A stretch of 64,000 nucleotides of DNA from Dysgonomonas gadei ATCC BAA-286 (GTDB lineage Bacteria; Bacteroidota; Bacteroidia; Bacteroidales; Dysgonomonadaceae): NCBI RefSeq assembly GCF_000213555.1, contig NZ_GL891981.1, positions 110,821-174,820 of the forward strand. The letters run 5' to 3'. The notes beneath the pieces were generated by a model. The model was not told where the DNA came from. It saw only the letters and a program-made list of their open reading frames with translations, and searched no databases. This document shows, one piece after another, positions 1 through 9,369 of the stretch. The position numbers were made by a program, and so were the translations under genes. How positions within the stretch are numbered: position 1 is the first letter of the stretch; each line of letters starts with the position of its first letter.

Positions 1-27
1 GAGAGAGAGAGAGAGAGAGAGAGAGAG
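1..27. repeat. GA dinucleotide repeat
   Basis: The window opens with about 13 uninterrupted GA units. It probably continues upstream, so its true length is unknown. It lies about 95 bases before the regulator gene at 122, with a terminator-like hairpin between them, so it more likely belongs to the 3' side of an upstream gene than to a promoter. Such tracts can slip in length, but nothing here shows that it does. Confidence 0.9.
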
Positions 28-52
28 TAAATACGAGTTGTACACCATCAGG

Positions 53-100
53 AAACCTTATTCCAAATAGTTGAAAAAATTATTTGGAATAGGGTTTTTT
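53..100 (+). terminator. Intrinsic terminator of an upstream gene
   Basis: A 17-base arm (53-69) pairs with 81-97 with a single G-U wobble, and a run of six T residues follows. This is a strong rho-independent terminator for a plus-strand gene outside the window. The opposite strand ends the hairpin with AAACC and lacks a long U run, so it is mainly one-directional. It separates upstream transcription from the regulator at 122. Confidence 0.8.
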
Positions 101-121
101 GTGCATATATCTTAAATCGAC

Positions 122-2956
122 ATGAAATATATATATATTCTAATCATAGCTTTTCTTGTGTCTGCATATAGTTATGCAAACCCTGTATGGAAACGGAAAG
201 TTATTAATTATGAACGCGGGCAGTATGAGGCAGGGCCTCAGAACTGGATGATAGATCAATCTGAAAACGGATGGATATACTGTGCGAATAATAACGGACT
301 ACTTGAATTTGATGGGGTTAACTGGTCTTTATATCCAATCAGGAACAGGATTTTACGTTCGTTAAAAATTGTCAATAATAAAATATTTGTAGGCGGAAGT
401 TCTGAGTTTGGCTACTTTGCACCTAATCAGATGGGATTTTTGGAATACAGATCTTTATCAGAAAAAATTACCGGTTGGACAGGAGAAGTGTGGAAGATAT
501 TACTGAACGATAATATTATATATTTCATTAGTGATATGCATATACATATGTATAAAGACGGCCTCGGGATAAGAACTATAGCTATAGATAAAAAGATAGA
601 TTGTTCGGGCATAGTAGGAGGGAAGTTATATATAGGCACTACAGAAGGAATCTTTTTTTTGAATAAAGATAATAAGATGGAATTTTTACCCACATCCTCT
701 TCATTATTGTCTCATAAGCTAGTTAGTATTCTTCCATATGAGAATCGGTTATTGGTGACTACTGCACAATTTGGCCTGTATTTACTGGATAATAATAGTA
801 TACAACGGGTACATTCTGTTGCTGATGATTTTATCTCTACCAACCAGATGTTCAGCACTTCTATACTGGGGTCGGTAGTTGCGTTAGGTTCTGTACAGAG
901 CGGAACATTGCTCTTCGATTTGAAGAATCCGCGATTTAAGGAGATCTATAATCTTGATAATGGTCTGAAGAACAATACTATTCTGAGTTCATTTTTCGAT
1001 AAAGACAATAACCTTTGGCTGGGGCTCGACAAAGGTATTGGCCTTATAGATCTGAATACTCCCGTAAGCCACCTTTATGCGACTGTTTCTCCCATTGGCA
1101 CCGGATATTGTTCGGCCCTTTACAGGAATGAATTTTACCTGGGTACCAACCAGGGATTATATAAATCGGAACCCGATGGTACTTGCCGGTTAATAAAGGG
1201 ATCGGAAGGGCAGATATGGTCAATGCTGGAATATGATAATTCTCTTTTTTGCTCCGGAGATAATGGAATTATGGTTATAGATGCTACAGGAACATATAAG
1301 ATAAATATCCCCGGTATATGGGAAACTCATCCGATAGCTCCGGATAAGGATAAGCTGATAGCAGGAAGTTATTTCGGTTTGGATATAATAGAGAAAAAAA
1401 ACGGCAGATGGGTACCATCGCATCGGGTGGAGAATTTTAACAATTCGAGTCGGGGATTCATTGAAGATGACGAAAATCCTTATAGTTTCTGGTTAGTAAA
1501 TGATAAACAGAAAGTGGAAAAGATAACTTTCGATTCTGTATTCTATGGCATAACCAACAGAAAAGAATATACATTAGGTAGTTCGAGAACCAGTGAAAAC
1601 CTGTTTTTCCGGAAGGTTGACAATAATCTTATTATCTGCGGGCTGGATGGAATTTACCAGTATAGCCGTATTACAGATAGTTTCGACAAATATACACAAC
1701 TCGAATCAATGCTTGAAGGTCCCCGGTATTATGAGTTTTTATTTGTAGATAGACTGAAGAATATATGGTTTGTGACAGACAGTAAGCTGAAATTCAGGAA
1801 ATATTCGCCTAATGGTTATAATGCTTCCATATACAACTGGGGACTGTCCAATGAACTGATAATTAATCACGAGAATGTTTATCTGCCCGATTCTAAATCT
1901 GCGGTTATATCTGTAGATAATGCTTTCATAAAGATAGATTTGACAAAAGATATTCATAAGTTAAAAAATATAAAGACTTATATAAAAAACCTTTCCAGTA
2001 GCCGGAATGATAGTATTATCAGTACAGGGCAGGCTACTGCACTTGTTTCTTTGCCCTATTCTTTAAATTCAATAAAGATAAATTTTGCAGCAACAGACTT
2101 TACACAGACATCGGATATACTATATGTATACAGGCTTAAGGGTGTAGATGATGAATGGAGCTTGCCGTCATCTATCGCATCAAAAGAATACACAAATCTG
2201 TCAGAAGGAAAGTATGTGTTTGAAGTAAAGGCATTTGTAAATGGGAGTGCGGATTCGACAAATACAGCTTCTGTTAGCTTTATGATTTTCCCCCCATGGT
2301 ATAGATCCTCTTTGGCGTATATATTCTATTTCCTGATAATTATCATTTTCTTATTTGTTCTGTATAAAAAGACAATAAGTAAACAAAAGAAGATAATATA
2401 CCAGAAAGGTGAAGAATTGATAGCGCAAACCAAGCGTTATGAAGAGGAAACCAAGCTGAAAGATCAGGAAATATATGAACTTCAGAACGAAAACTTGAAA
2501 ACTGAATTACGATATAAAACACAGGAACTCAGTGGATATATGCTGAATGTAATCCGTAAAAATGAAATTCTTGAAGATGTTAAAAAGAATGCGTTGAGTA
2601 TATCAAAATCTATAGATGAAGAGAAAGAAGTAAACATAATAAAACAAAAGGTAGTAAGGCTTATAAGTCAGATCAATAGCAATATAGAACATGATACGGA
2701 TTTTGAGGTATTTAAATCCAATTTCGACCTTGTGCATCAGGATTTCTTCAGGCTACTGGATGAACGCTTTCCGGGGCTGAGCCGGAATGATAAAATATTG
2801 TGTGCCTACCTGTATATGAACCTTTCAACGAAAGAGATAGCTCCTTTATTGAATATATCTACACGTGGGGTAGAGGTAAACAGATACAGATTGCGAAAGA
2901 AGATGAATCTCGACAGGGATATAAATCTCTCGGAATATCTACAAAATCTCAAGTGA
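122..2956 (+). CDS. Membrane-spanning beta-propeller sensor with LuxR-type HTH
   Basis: This 944-residue protein has a signal peptide (about 1-19), a long periplasmic part with two-component-regulator propeller repeats (WLGLDKGIGLIDL, WIYCANNNGLLEFDG), a Y_Y_Y-type beta-sandwich (about 655-720), one membrane segment (about 730-750), a charged coiled coil (about 755-850) and a C-terminal LuxR/GerE-like helix-turn-helix (about 885-944, with LSTKEIAPLLNISTRGVEV). There is no histidine kinase or receiver domain, so it resembles the SusR-like one-component membrane regulators of Bacteroidetes, where ligand binding outside is passed directly to a cytoplasmic DNA-binding domain. It lies just upstream of the hut operon but is separated from it by a strong terminator. 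Control of hut or of an unseen upstream locus are both possible. Confidence 0.85.
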   Translation: MKYIYILIIAFLVSAYSYANPVWKRKVINYERGQYEAGPQNWMIDQSENGWIYCANNNGLLEFDGVNWSLYPIRNRILRSLKIVNNKIFVGGSSEFGYFAPNQMGFLEYRSLSEKITGWTGEVWKILLNDNIIYFISDMHIHMYKDGLGIRTIAIDKKIDCSGIVGGKLYIGTTEGIFFLNKDNKMEFLPTSSSLLSHKLVSILPYENRLLVTTAQFGLYLLDNNSIQRVHSVADDFISTNQMFSTSILGSVVALGSVQSGTLLFDLKNPRFKEIYNLDNGLKNNTILSSFFDKDNNLWLGLDKGIGLIDLNTPVSHLYATVSPIGTGYCSALYRNEFYLGTNQGLYKSEPDGTCRLIKGSEGQIWSMLEYDNSLFCSGDNGIMVIDATGTYKINIPGIWETHPIAPDKDKLIAGSYFGLDIIEKKNGRWVPSHRVENFNNSSRGFIEDDENPYSFWLVNDKQKVEKITFDSVFYGITNRKEYTLGSSRTSENLFFRKVDNNLIICGLDGIYQYSRITDSFDKYTQLESMLEGPRYYEFLFVDRLKNIWFVTDSKLKFRKYSPNGYNASIYNWGLSNELIINHENVYLPDSKSAVISVDNAFIKIDLTKDIHKLKNIKTYIKNLSSSRNDSIISTGQATALVSLPYSLNSIKINFAATDFTQTSDILYVYRLKGVDDEWSLPSSIASKEYTNLSEGKYVFEVKAFVNGSADSTNTASVSFMIFPPWYRSSLAYIFYFLIIIIFLFVLYKKTISKQKKIIYQKGEELIAQTKRYEEETKLKDQEIYELQNENLKTELRYKTQELSGYMLNVIRKNEILEDVKKNALSISKSIDEEKEVNIIKQKVVRLISQINSNIEHDTDFEVFKSNFDLVHQDFFRLLDERFPGLSRNDKILCAYLYMNLSTKEIAPLLNISTRGVEVNRYRLRKKMNLDRDINLSEYLQNLK

Positions 2957-2979
2957 TATTTTGACGTTTTGATATATTT

Positions 2980-3018
2980 GAAGGCTGGTATCTACTGATA
3001 CCAGCCTTCATTTTTATT
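2980..3018 (+). terminator. Terminator between regulator and hut operon
   Basis: A perfect 13-base stem (2980-2992 with 2997-3009) with a four-base loop is followed by a T-rich tail. It ends the 944-residue regulator transcript and insulates the hut operon, which must then start from its own promoter in 3019-3145. Confidence 0.9.
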
Positions 3019-3111
3019 AAAATATTCAATTGAAGCTTTTTTATTATGAAAATTGTCGTTAAACATGCTTAGAAATATATCAAATATTTTCATCGGGAAA
3101 AATATAAATCT

Positions 3112-3119
3112 TATCTTCG
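3112..3119 (+). promoter_or_regulatory. Possible hut operon promoter (-7 element)
   Basis: The sequence TATCTTCG matches the Bacteroidetes -7 consensus TAnnTTTG at all but one base and lies 26 bases before the hutU start, after the upstream terminator. No convincing TTTG was found at the expected -33 distance, so this is a tentative call. Confidence 0.35.
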
Positions 3120-3145
3120 AAAAATACAATATAGAATAAACAATC

Positions 3146-5128
3146 ATGGAAATCAGACTCAATAACCAGCTGCCTGCATATCCTTCTTTCATTGAAGGAA
3201 TACGCCGTGCTCCCGACCGGGGATATAAACTGACTCCTGCCCAAACAAGAATTGCTCTCAAGAATGCTTTACGATACATACCTAATGAACTTCATGAAAC
3301 TATAGCTCCCGAATTTCTGAAAGAATTGAAAACCCGGGGGCGTATATACGGATACCGCTACCGTCCTGAAGGAGATATTTATCCGAAGCCAATAGATGAG
3401 TATAAGGGAAACTGTATAGAAGGAAAGGCTTTTCAGGTGATGATAGATAATAATCTGTGCTTCGATATAGCTCTTTATCCCTACGAACTGGTTACATATG
3501 GCGAAACCGGACAGGTATGTCAAAATTGGATGCAGTACCACCTGATAAAGCAATATCTGGAGATATTGACGCAGGAGCAAACCCTCGTTATAGAATCGGG
3601 ACACCCTTTAGGTTTGTTCAAATCGAAACCGGATGCACCGCGTGTTATCATAACTAATTCTATGATGGTCGGTATGTTCGATAATCAGGCCGATTGGGAG
3701 ATTGCCACACAGATGGGTGTTGCTAATTATGGACAGATGACTGCCGGCGGATGGATGTATATCGGGCCTCAGGGAATTGTACATGGCACATTTAATACGC
3801 TGCTGAATGCAGGACGGTTGAAACTGGGTATTTCGCAGAACAAAAACCTGAATGGTTACCTCTTTGTATCTTCCGGTCTCGGAGGTATGAGCGGTGCTCA
3901 GCCAAAAGCTGCCGATATAGCAGGAGCGGTATCTATTACGGCTGAGGTGGATTATTCTCGGATAGAAACCCGTTATAATCAGGGTTGGGTGCATCATATT
4001 GTTTTGGATGCGGGTGAAGCCTTTAAATTAGCTAAGAAAGCCAAAAGGGAGCGTAAGTCTTGCTCAATCGCCTATCTTGGCAACGTTGTCAACCTGCTTG
4101 AATATGCTCAAAAAAATCAGATACACATCGATCTACTATCCGACCAGACATCCTGCCATGCTGCATACGAAGGGGGATATTGTCCTGTCGGAATCTCTTT
4201 TGAGGAGCGTACACGTTTATTGAAAAAAGACAGGAACACTTTCCGCAAGCTGGTGGATGAATCGTTAAGACGCCATTTCGAAGTGATCCGTAAGCTCGTA
4301 AACCGAGGTACCTATTTCTTTGACTATGGTAATTCTTTTATGAAAGCAATATATGATGCCGGGGTAAAAGAGATTTCTAAAAACGGTATAGATGAAAAAG
4401 ACGGATTTATATGGCCATCTTATGTTGAGGATATTATGGGTCCCGAATTATTCGATTACGGATACGGTCCTTTCCGCTGGGTGTGCCTGAGCGGAAAACA
4501 TGAAGACCTGATAAAGACCGACCATGCGGCAATGGAATGTATAGACCCTGCACGAAGAGGACAAGATAAAGACAATTACGACTGGATTCGCAATGCGGAG
4601 AAAAATCAATTGGTAGTAGGTACACAGGCGCGTATCCTTTATCAGGATGCTTCAGGGCGTATGAATATTGCCCTGAAATTCAACCAACTGGTACGCGATG
4701 GTGAAGTAGGCCCTATCATGCTCGGTCGAGATCACCATGACGTAAGCGGTACCGATTCCCCTTTCCGCGAAACGGCAAATATAAAAGACGGCAGCAATGT
4801 AATGGCTGATATGGCTGTGCAATGCTTTGCCGGAAATGCTGCCCGTGGTATGAGTCTGGTTGCACTTCACAACGGAGGAGGCGTCGGAATTGGCAAGTCG
4901 ATAAACGGAGGATTCGGATTAGTTTGCGATGGCAGTGAACGAATTGACGATATTATTCGTTCATCTATGTTGTGGGATGTGATGGGAGGTGTTGCCCGCC
5001 GTTCGTGGGCAAGGAATGGAAATGCAATAGAAACCTGCGAATCGTTCAATCAATCCCATAAAGACGGATACCATATCACGATGCCTTATCTGGCAGATGA
5101 TGAATATATAAAGCAACTTTGTAAATAA
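3146..5128 (+). CDS. hutU: Urocanate hydratase
   Basis: This 660-residue cytoplasmic enzyme catalyses the second step of histidine breakdown, the NAD-dependent hydration of urocanate to imidazolonepropionate. Recognisable urocanase segments include YGETGQVCQNWMQY, an NAD-binding stretch with GGMSGAQPKAADIAG and the FRWVCLSGKHEDL region near Cys447, which I take as the counterpart of the family's active-site cysteine. It is longer than the roughly 555-residue Pseudomonas enzyme, as is usual for the Bacteroidetes branch. It is the first gene of the hut operon, and its stop codon TAA overlaps the next ATG (TAATG), suggesting translational coupling. Confidence 0.97.
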   Translation: MEIRLNNQLPAYPSFIEGIRRAPDRGYKLTPAQTRIALKNALRYIPNELHETIAPEFLKELKTRGRIYGYRYRPEGDIYPKPIDEYKGNCIEGKAFQVMIDNNLCFDIALYPYELVTYGETGQVCQNWMQYHLIKQYLEILTQEQTLVIESGHPLGLFKSKPDAPRVIITNSMMVGMFDNQADWEIATQMGVANYGQMTAGGWMYIGPQGIVHGTFNTLLNAGRLKLGISQNKNLNGYLFVSSGLGGMSGAQPKAADIAGAVSITAEVDYSRIETRYNQGWVHHIVLDAGEAFKLAKKAKRERKSCSIAYLGNVVNLLEYAQKNQIHIDLLSDQTSCHAAYEGGYCPVGISFEERTRLLKKDRNTFRKLVDESLRRHFEVIRKLVNRGTYFFDYGNSFMKAIYDAGVKEISKNGIDEKDGFIWPSYVEDIMGPELFDYGYGPFRWVCLSGKHEDLIKTDHAAMECIDPARRGQDKDNYDWIRNAEKNQLVVGTQARILYQDASGRMNIALKFNQLVRDGEVGPIMLGRDHHDVSGTDSPFRETANIKDGSNVMADMAVQCFAGNAARGMSLVALHNGGGVGIGKSINGGFGLVCDGSERIDDIIRSSMLWDVMGGVARRSWARNGNAIETCESFNQSHKDGYHITMPYLADDEYIKQLCK

Positions 5129-5949
5129 TGAAGAAACTAGTAACTCTGATATTATTGTTTATTTCACTAAACTCTTTCTCCCAACTGGATCTGGCTAAAG
5201 TGGCCATGGATATCACTATAGAAGGAAAATACCTGTATCAGCTCGAAAAGGCTGCGTGGAGTGGAACAGATATATTTTCCAAAAGCTATAAAGAACCTCA
5301 CCGGATAGGAGGCTACTTCTCCTTTATGGATGGTAATAAACCCAAATGCCTGGTCTTTTCCAAAGGGAATAATCCGAGAGTTCTTGGTGTTGTGTCTTTT
5401 GGCGATATCAGTATAGTCGAAACTGCTACTATAGATTTTAAAGAAAGAGATTTCAAGACTTTTGAGAAAGAGTTATATACCATCCGCACAAAAGCTTTCG
5501 AAGAAGTGCAGCGGGATACATTATTCAAGGCTTATAACAATACCAGTCTGAATCTGATCCCCACAAATAAAGGAGGAGAAAAGATCGTATATGCTCTCAC
5601 AGCGCCCAAAGTAACGGGTACAGTTCTTTTCGGGAACGATTACCTGATGGTCTTCGACAAAGATAATAACCTGATAGAGAAAGAAAAACTTCATCGCAAC
5701 CTTATTCCCATTATGTTCGATGATGAGCAGGAGGCTGTTGCTTCGGTACATTCTCATGCAGAAGGAACAGACGAATTTATCACAGCTACCGATATATGCA
5801 CACTGATGCTATATGCGAAGTTTGCCGGCTGGAAGCAGCATATTGTAATGTCCCGATATTATGTAAGTATCTGGGACTGCGAGAATGAATTGCTTGTTAT
5901 AATGACAAGGGATGATTATGAGAAATTGGGGAAAGAACCTAAAGGATAA
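5128..5949 (+). CDS. Secreted protein with a JAMM-like motif, unknown function
   Basis: This 273-residue protein has a clear signal peptide (about 1-18, ending NSFSQ) and no other membrane segment. I do not recognise the N-terminal part. Near the C terminus, HSHAEGTDEFITATD has the order H-x-H-x8-T-x2-D, close to but not the same as the metal-binding signature of JAB1/MPN (JAMM) metallohydrolases, H-x-H-x7-S-x2-D. It is followed by a predicted beta hairpin (HIVMSRYYVSIWD), as in that fold. Its start overlaps the hutU stop and ftcD follows after 12 bases, so it is co-transcribed with histidine degradation although no Hut function is known for such a protein. A metal-dependent hydrolase is an inference; it could equally be an inactive member. 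Confidence 0.8.
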   Translation: MKKLVTLILLFISLNSFSQLDLAKVAMDITIEGKYLYQLEKAAWSGTDIFSKSYKEPHRIGGYFSFMDGNKPKCLVFSKGNNPRVLGVVSFGDISIVETATIDFKERDFKTFEKELYTIRTKAFEEVQRDTLFKAYNNTSLNLIPTNKGGEKIVYALTAPKVTGTVLFGNDYLMVFDKDNNLIEKEKLHRNLIPIMFDDEQEAVASVHSHAEGTDEFITATDICTLMLYAKFAGWKQHIVMSRYYVSIWDCENELLVIMTRDDYEKLGKEPKG

Positions 5950-5961
5950 AAACAACATACC

Positions 5962-6864
5962 ATGAGCACTAACAAAATCGTAGAATGCGTGCCCAATTTC
6001 AGCGAAGGGCGCGATTTGGAAAAGGTAGAAAAGATAGCGAATGCTTTCCGTGCAAAAGAAGGCGTAAAGCTACTCGATTACAGTACAGATAAAGACCATA
6101 ACCGTATGGTAGTAACCGTAGTAGGTGAACCCGAATCTCTAAAGAAAGCTGTAATAGAAGCTATCGGCATTGCCGTAGAAATTATCGACCTTAACCATCA
6201 CAAAGGCCAGCATCCGCGTATGGGCGCGGTAGATGTAGTACCGTTTATTCCTATTCGCAATGTGTCGATGGAAGAAGCCATCAATCTATCCAAAGAAGTA
6301 GCAAAAGAAGTCGCGGACAAATACAATCTACCTGTTTATTTATACGAAAAAGCAGCCTCTGCGTCACATCGCGAAAATTTGGCGGCTATCCGCAAAGGAG
6401 AGTTTGAAGGTCTGATAGATAAAATGCAATTGCCCGAATGGAAACCTGATTTCGGCCATGCACAGCCGCACCCGACTGCCGGAGCGACCGTTATAGGCGC
6501 ACGTATGCCGTTAGTAGCTTACAATGTGAACCTGAATACGGATAAGCTGGAAATAGCCGATGCCATTGCCAAAAAAGTACGTTTCCTCGGCGGCGGACTT
6601 CGCTTCTGTAAGGCTATGGGTGTGGAGCTTACCGACAGAGGTATTGTACAGGTATCGATGAACCTAACCGATTTTACGAAGACAGCTATCTATCGTGCAC
6701 ACGAGTTGGTACGCATCGAGGCTAACCGCTACGGAGTAACCATTGTAGGGGCAGAGATTATCGGCCTTGTTCCTATGGATGCGCTGATAGATACGGCTGC
6801 CTATTACCTTGGTTTGGAAGGCTTTTCTACAAAGCAGGTATTGGAAACCCATCTGATGGAATAA
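5962..6864 (+). CDS. ftcD: Glutamate formimidoyltransferase
   Basis: This 300-residue enzyme transfers the formimino group of N-formimino-L-glutamate to tetrahydrofolate, giving glutamate and 5-formimino-THF. The family is recognised from the N-terminal VECVPNFSEGRD, the KDHNRMVVTVVG strand, NHHKGQHPRMGAVDVVPF with the catalytic-site histidines, and GARMPLVAYNVNL. It corresponds only to the transferase half of the mammalian bifunctional FTCD protein; the cyclodeaminase half is the separate gene at 8743. No signal peptide is present, so it is cytosolic. Its presence, and the absence of hutF or hutG, shows that the pathway here runs through formimino-THF rather than formamide release. Confidence 0.96.
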   Translation: MSTNKIVECVPNFSEGRDLEKVEKIANAFRAKEGVKLLDYSTDKDHNRMVVTVVGEPESLKKAVIEAIGIAVEIIDLNHHKGQHPRMGAVDVVPFIPIRNVSMEEAINLSKEVAKEVADKYNLPVYLYEKAASASHRENLAAIRKGEFEGLIDKMQLPEWKPDFGHAQPHPTAGATVIGARMPLVAYNVNLNTDKLEIADAIAKKVRFLGGGLRFCKAMGVELTDRGIVQVSMNLTDFTKTAIYRAHELVRIEANRYGVTIVGAEIIGLVPMDALIDTAAYYLGLEGFSTKQVLETHLME

Positions 6865-6929
6865 AGTAGGATTTAAAGATTTGGCTTATGCCGATTTTCA
6901 ATTCATGTTTCAAAATTTAAAGATTCAAA

Positions 6930-8180
6930 ATGAAGCAGGGGAATATTATTATAAAGAACGCAGCGCAACTAGTTACTTGTAGCGGATTTTCAGCAAAGAA
7001 AGGAAAGGAGATGTCCGATCTTTCAGTGATAGAGAACGGAACGGTTATCATTACCGGCGGCATTATCACCTATGTGGGAAAGGATGCCAATTGTCCGCCT
7101 CTATCCGATTTTCCCGACCATGAAGTAGTTGACGCTACGGGCAAGGCTGTACTTCCCGGATTTGTGGATTCCCATACCCATTTCGTATTCGGTGGATACC
7201 GCGAAGAAGAATTCTCGTGGCGTATGCGTGGCGACAGTTATATGTCTATTATGGAGCGCGGAGGTGGTATTCACAACACGATGACAGCGACACGCAATGC
7301 TTCGTTCGATGAATTAAAAGATTCAGGCCGGAAACGTCTCAACAGCATGCTGGCAATGGGTGTCACTACCGTTGAAGGAAAGAGCGGATACGGTATGAAT
7401 AAAGCAGCCGAGTTGAAGCAACTTGAAGTCATGAAATCGCTGAATGAAGAACATGCCGTGGATATTGTCAGCACCTTTATGGGGGCGCACGCTACTCCTG
7501 CGGAATATAAAGGACGGGAGAACGACTTCCTTGACTATATGATTGAAGAAGTAATGCCCGAAGTAAAAGCAAAAGACCTTGCTGAATGCTGCGACATCTT
7601 TTGTGAAAAAAATGTATTTGATATAGAGCAGTCACGCAGATATCTTATTGCAGCCCGCAATCTGGGTTTTAAACTGAAAATACATGCCGATGAGATTGTC
7701 ACTCTGGGCGGTGCGGAACTCGCAGCCGAGTTGAAAGCCCTTTCTGCCGACCATCTGCTACAAGCCTCGGATAATGGAATCGGGGATTTGGCAGAGAGCG
7801 GAGTAGTGGCTACATTGCTTCCATGTACCGCATTTTCTCTAAAAGAACATTATGCGCGGGGACGTTATATGATAGACTCCGCTTGTGCAGTGGCTTTGGC
7901 TACCGACCTCAATCCGGGAAGCAGTTTTACGAACTCTATTCCGTTACTCTTTGCACTGGCTTGTATCTATATGCAGCTATCTCCCGAAGAAGCTGTAACA
8001 GCCTTAACCATAAACGGAGCGGCAGCAGTGGGAAGGGCTGATAAAACCGGCAGTATAGATGTTGGCAAGCAAGGCGATCTGGTTATTCTGGAATATCCGT
8101 CATATAAGTTTTTGCCTTACCACATAGGGATGAATATTGTAGAGAAAGTAATAAAAAAAGGAAATGTTGTCGTTTCATAA
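6930..8180 (+). CDS. hutI: Imidazolonepropionase
   Basis: This 416-residue amidohydrolase-fold enzyme opens imidazolone-5-propionate to N-formimino-L-glutamate, the third step of histidine degradation. The metal-binding motif VDSHTHFVFGG carries His82 and His84, and KIHADE and ATDLNPGSS supply later ligand and active-site regions typical of HutI. The chain length is normal. It follows ftcD after 65 bases, the largest internal gap of the operon, which holds two near-identical ATTTAAAGATT-type motifs but no terminator. Confidence 0.97.
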   Translation: MKQGNIIIKNAAQLVTCSGFSAKKGKEMSDLSVIENGTVIITGGIITYVGKDANCPPLSDFPDHEVVDATGKAVLPGFVDSHTHFVFGGYREEEFSWRMRGDSYMSIMERGGGIHNTMTATRNASFDELKDSGRKRLNSMLAMGVTTVEGKSGYGMNKAAELKQLEVMKSLNEEHAVDIVSTFMGAHATPAEYKGRENDFLDYMIEEVMPEVKAKDLAECCDIFCEKNVFDIEQSRRYLIAARNLGFKLKIHADEIVTLGGAELAAELKALSADHLLQASDNGIGDLAESGVVATLLPCTAFSLKEHYARGRYMIDSACAVALATDLNPGSSFTNSIPLLFALACIYMQLSPEEAVTALTINGAAAVGRADKTGSIDVGKQGDLVILEYPSYKFLPYHIGMNIVEKVIKKGNVVVS

Positions 8181-8189
8181 TTTATTAAT

Positions 8190-8738
8190 TTGAAAAAGGG
8201 AATAAAAATATTTTGTTTGATATCAGTAATTTTTATTACTGGTCTGTTCTTCTTTTTTCATTTCAGAGGTTTTTTCATTATAGATAAATCAGAAAGGGAA
8301 AAATTCATTTCCGAGATAAAAAATAGTCCTCAACTCCCTGAAAAGTTTTATACAATATACAATATAATTCATCCTCATTCTTTAGAGTCAAAATCATGGA
8401 TGCATTTTATAAATCATCAGGCCGGAGAGAATCGTTATTGTGCTTGCCGAGAACTTGTATATGCAGGATTATATCCTTTTTATACAAAGGCTTGGGATAT
8501 AATACCGATTATAACGATGGTAGAGAAATACGCAACACAGGAAGAATGCCTGAACTATTATATCCATAAAAAAATTAAGGATGAAAATATCGATATTCAA
8601 AATATAAATGAATTGGGTGATTCCGAAATAGCAGAGTTGATTCTATTAATTGAGAATCCGTCTTACTATAACAAAAAGCGATACCCGGAAAGGATGCATA
8701 ACAGAGTTAGCGAAATATTAAACAAACTAAATAAATGA
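8190..8738 (+). CDS. Membrane-anchored GT51-like fragment protein
   Basis: This 182-residue protein starts at TTG, 9 bases after the hutI stop; no ATG gives a better start. It has one N-terminal membrane anchor (about 5-27). The rest resembles the second half of a GT51 peptidoglycan transglycosylase: YATQEECLNYYI recalls the SKDEILELYLN segment, and ELGDSEIAELILLIENPSYYN recalls the LTLAEAALLAGLPxxPSxYNP segment, with ERMHNRVSEIL matching the following RxxxVL helix. The ED-F-H catalytic segment of true GT51 enzymes is not visible (IIHPHSLESKSW instead), so glycosyltransferase activity is doubtful. The gene is clearly more AT-rich than the hut genes on either side, which suggests insertion. 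It is followed four bases later by fchA, so it is co-transcribed. Confidence 0.7.
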   Translation: MKKGIKIFCLISVIFITGLFFFFHFRGFFIIDKSEREKFISEIKNSPQLPEKFYTIYNIIHPHSLESKSWMHFINHQAGENRYCACRELVYAGLYPFYTKAWDIIPIITMVEKYATQEECLNYYIHKKIKDENIDIQNINELGDSEIAELILLIENPSYYNKKRYPERMHNRVSEILNKLNK

Positions 8739-8742
8739 TACC

Positions 8743-9366
8743 ATGCTTGTAAATCTATCAGTAAAAGAATTCCTATCCCAAACCGCCGGCAATGATCCTG
8801 TTCCCGGAGGAGGTAGTATTGCCGCATTGAATGCCGCGATTTCGGCAGCCCTTGCCGAAATGGTTGCTAACCTTACCATTGGCAAGAAGAAGTATGAAGA
8901 TAAAGAAGAGATGATGAAGAAGCTTGCAGCATCGGCAAACAACTATCGTGCACTCTTTATCCATGATATAGATGCCGATTCGGATGCATACGACCAAGTC
9001 TTTGCTGCATTCAAACTTCCGAAAGAAACTGATGAGGAAAAGGCCGAGCGTAGCAAACAGATACAGGCTACTACTAAAATAGCTGCCGAAGTGCCTATGG
9101 ATGTCGCGCGTAAAGCCTTTGCTATAATGGAGATCATAAAGGAAGTTGCCGAACATGGCAACCAGAATGCTATAACAGATGCTTGCGTAAGTATGATGGC
9201 TGCGCGTACAGCTGTACTGGGTGCGATACTGAACGTGAAGATAAATCTCTCTGCATTGAAAGATGAAGAGTATGTCGCACGTATGAGAGAAGAATGCGGC
9301 CGGTTGGAAAAGGCGGCTGTAGCTGAAGAACAATCTTTGCTGGAAAAGGTAAATAAAACACTATAA
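8743..9366 (+). CDS. fchA: Formimidoyl-THF cyclodeaminase
   Basis: This 207-residue helical protein of the FTCD_C family releases ammonia from 5-formimino-THF to give 5,10-methenyl-THF, completing transfer of the histidine carbon to the folate pool. Family features are the N-terminal PVPGGGSIAALNAAISAALAEM region and the central EVPMDVARKAFAIM and GNQNAITDACVS segments. It is the stand-alone counterpart of the C-terminal half of mammalian FTCD, and its partner transferase is at 5962. Spacing to hutH is three bases. Confidence 0.94.
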   Translation: MLVNLSVKEFLSQTAGNDPVPGGGSIAALNAAISAALAEMVANLTIGKKKYEDKEEMMKKLAASANNYRALFIHDIDADSDAYDQVFAAFKLPKETDEEKAERSKQIQATTKIAAEVPMDVARKAFAIMEIIKEVAEHGNQNAITDACVSMMAARTAVLGAILNVKINLSALKDEEYVARMREECGRLEKAAVAEEQSLLEKVNKTL

Positions 9367-9369
9367 CCT

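Noticed and set aside
2992..3279. 95-residue minus-strand open frame across the hut promoter region
   Set aside because: It overlaps a terminator and the start of hutU and has no recognisable domain.
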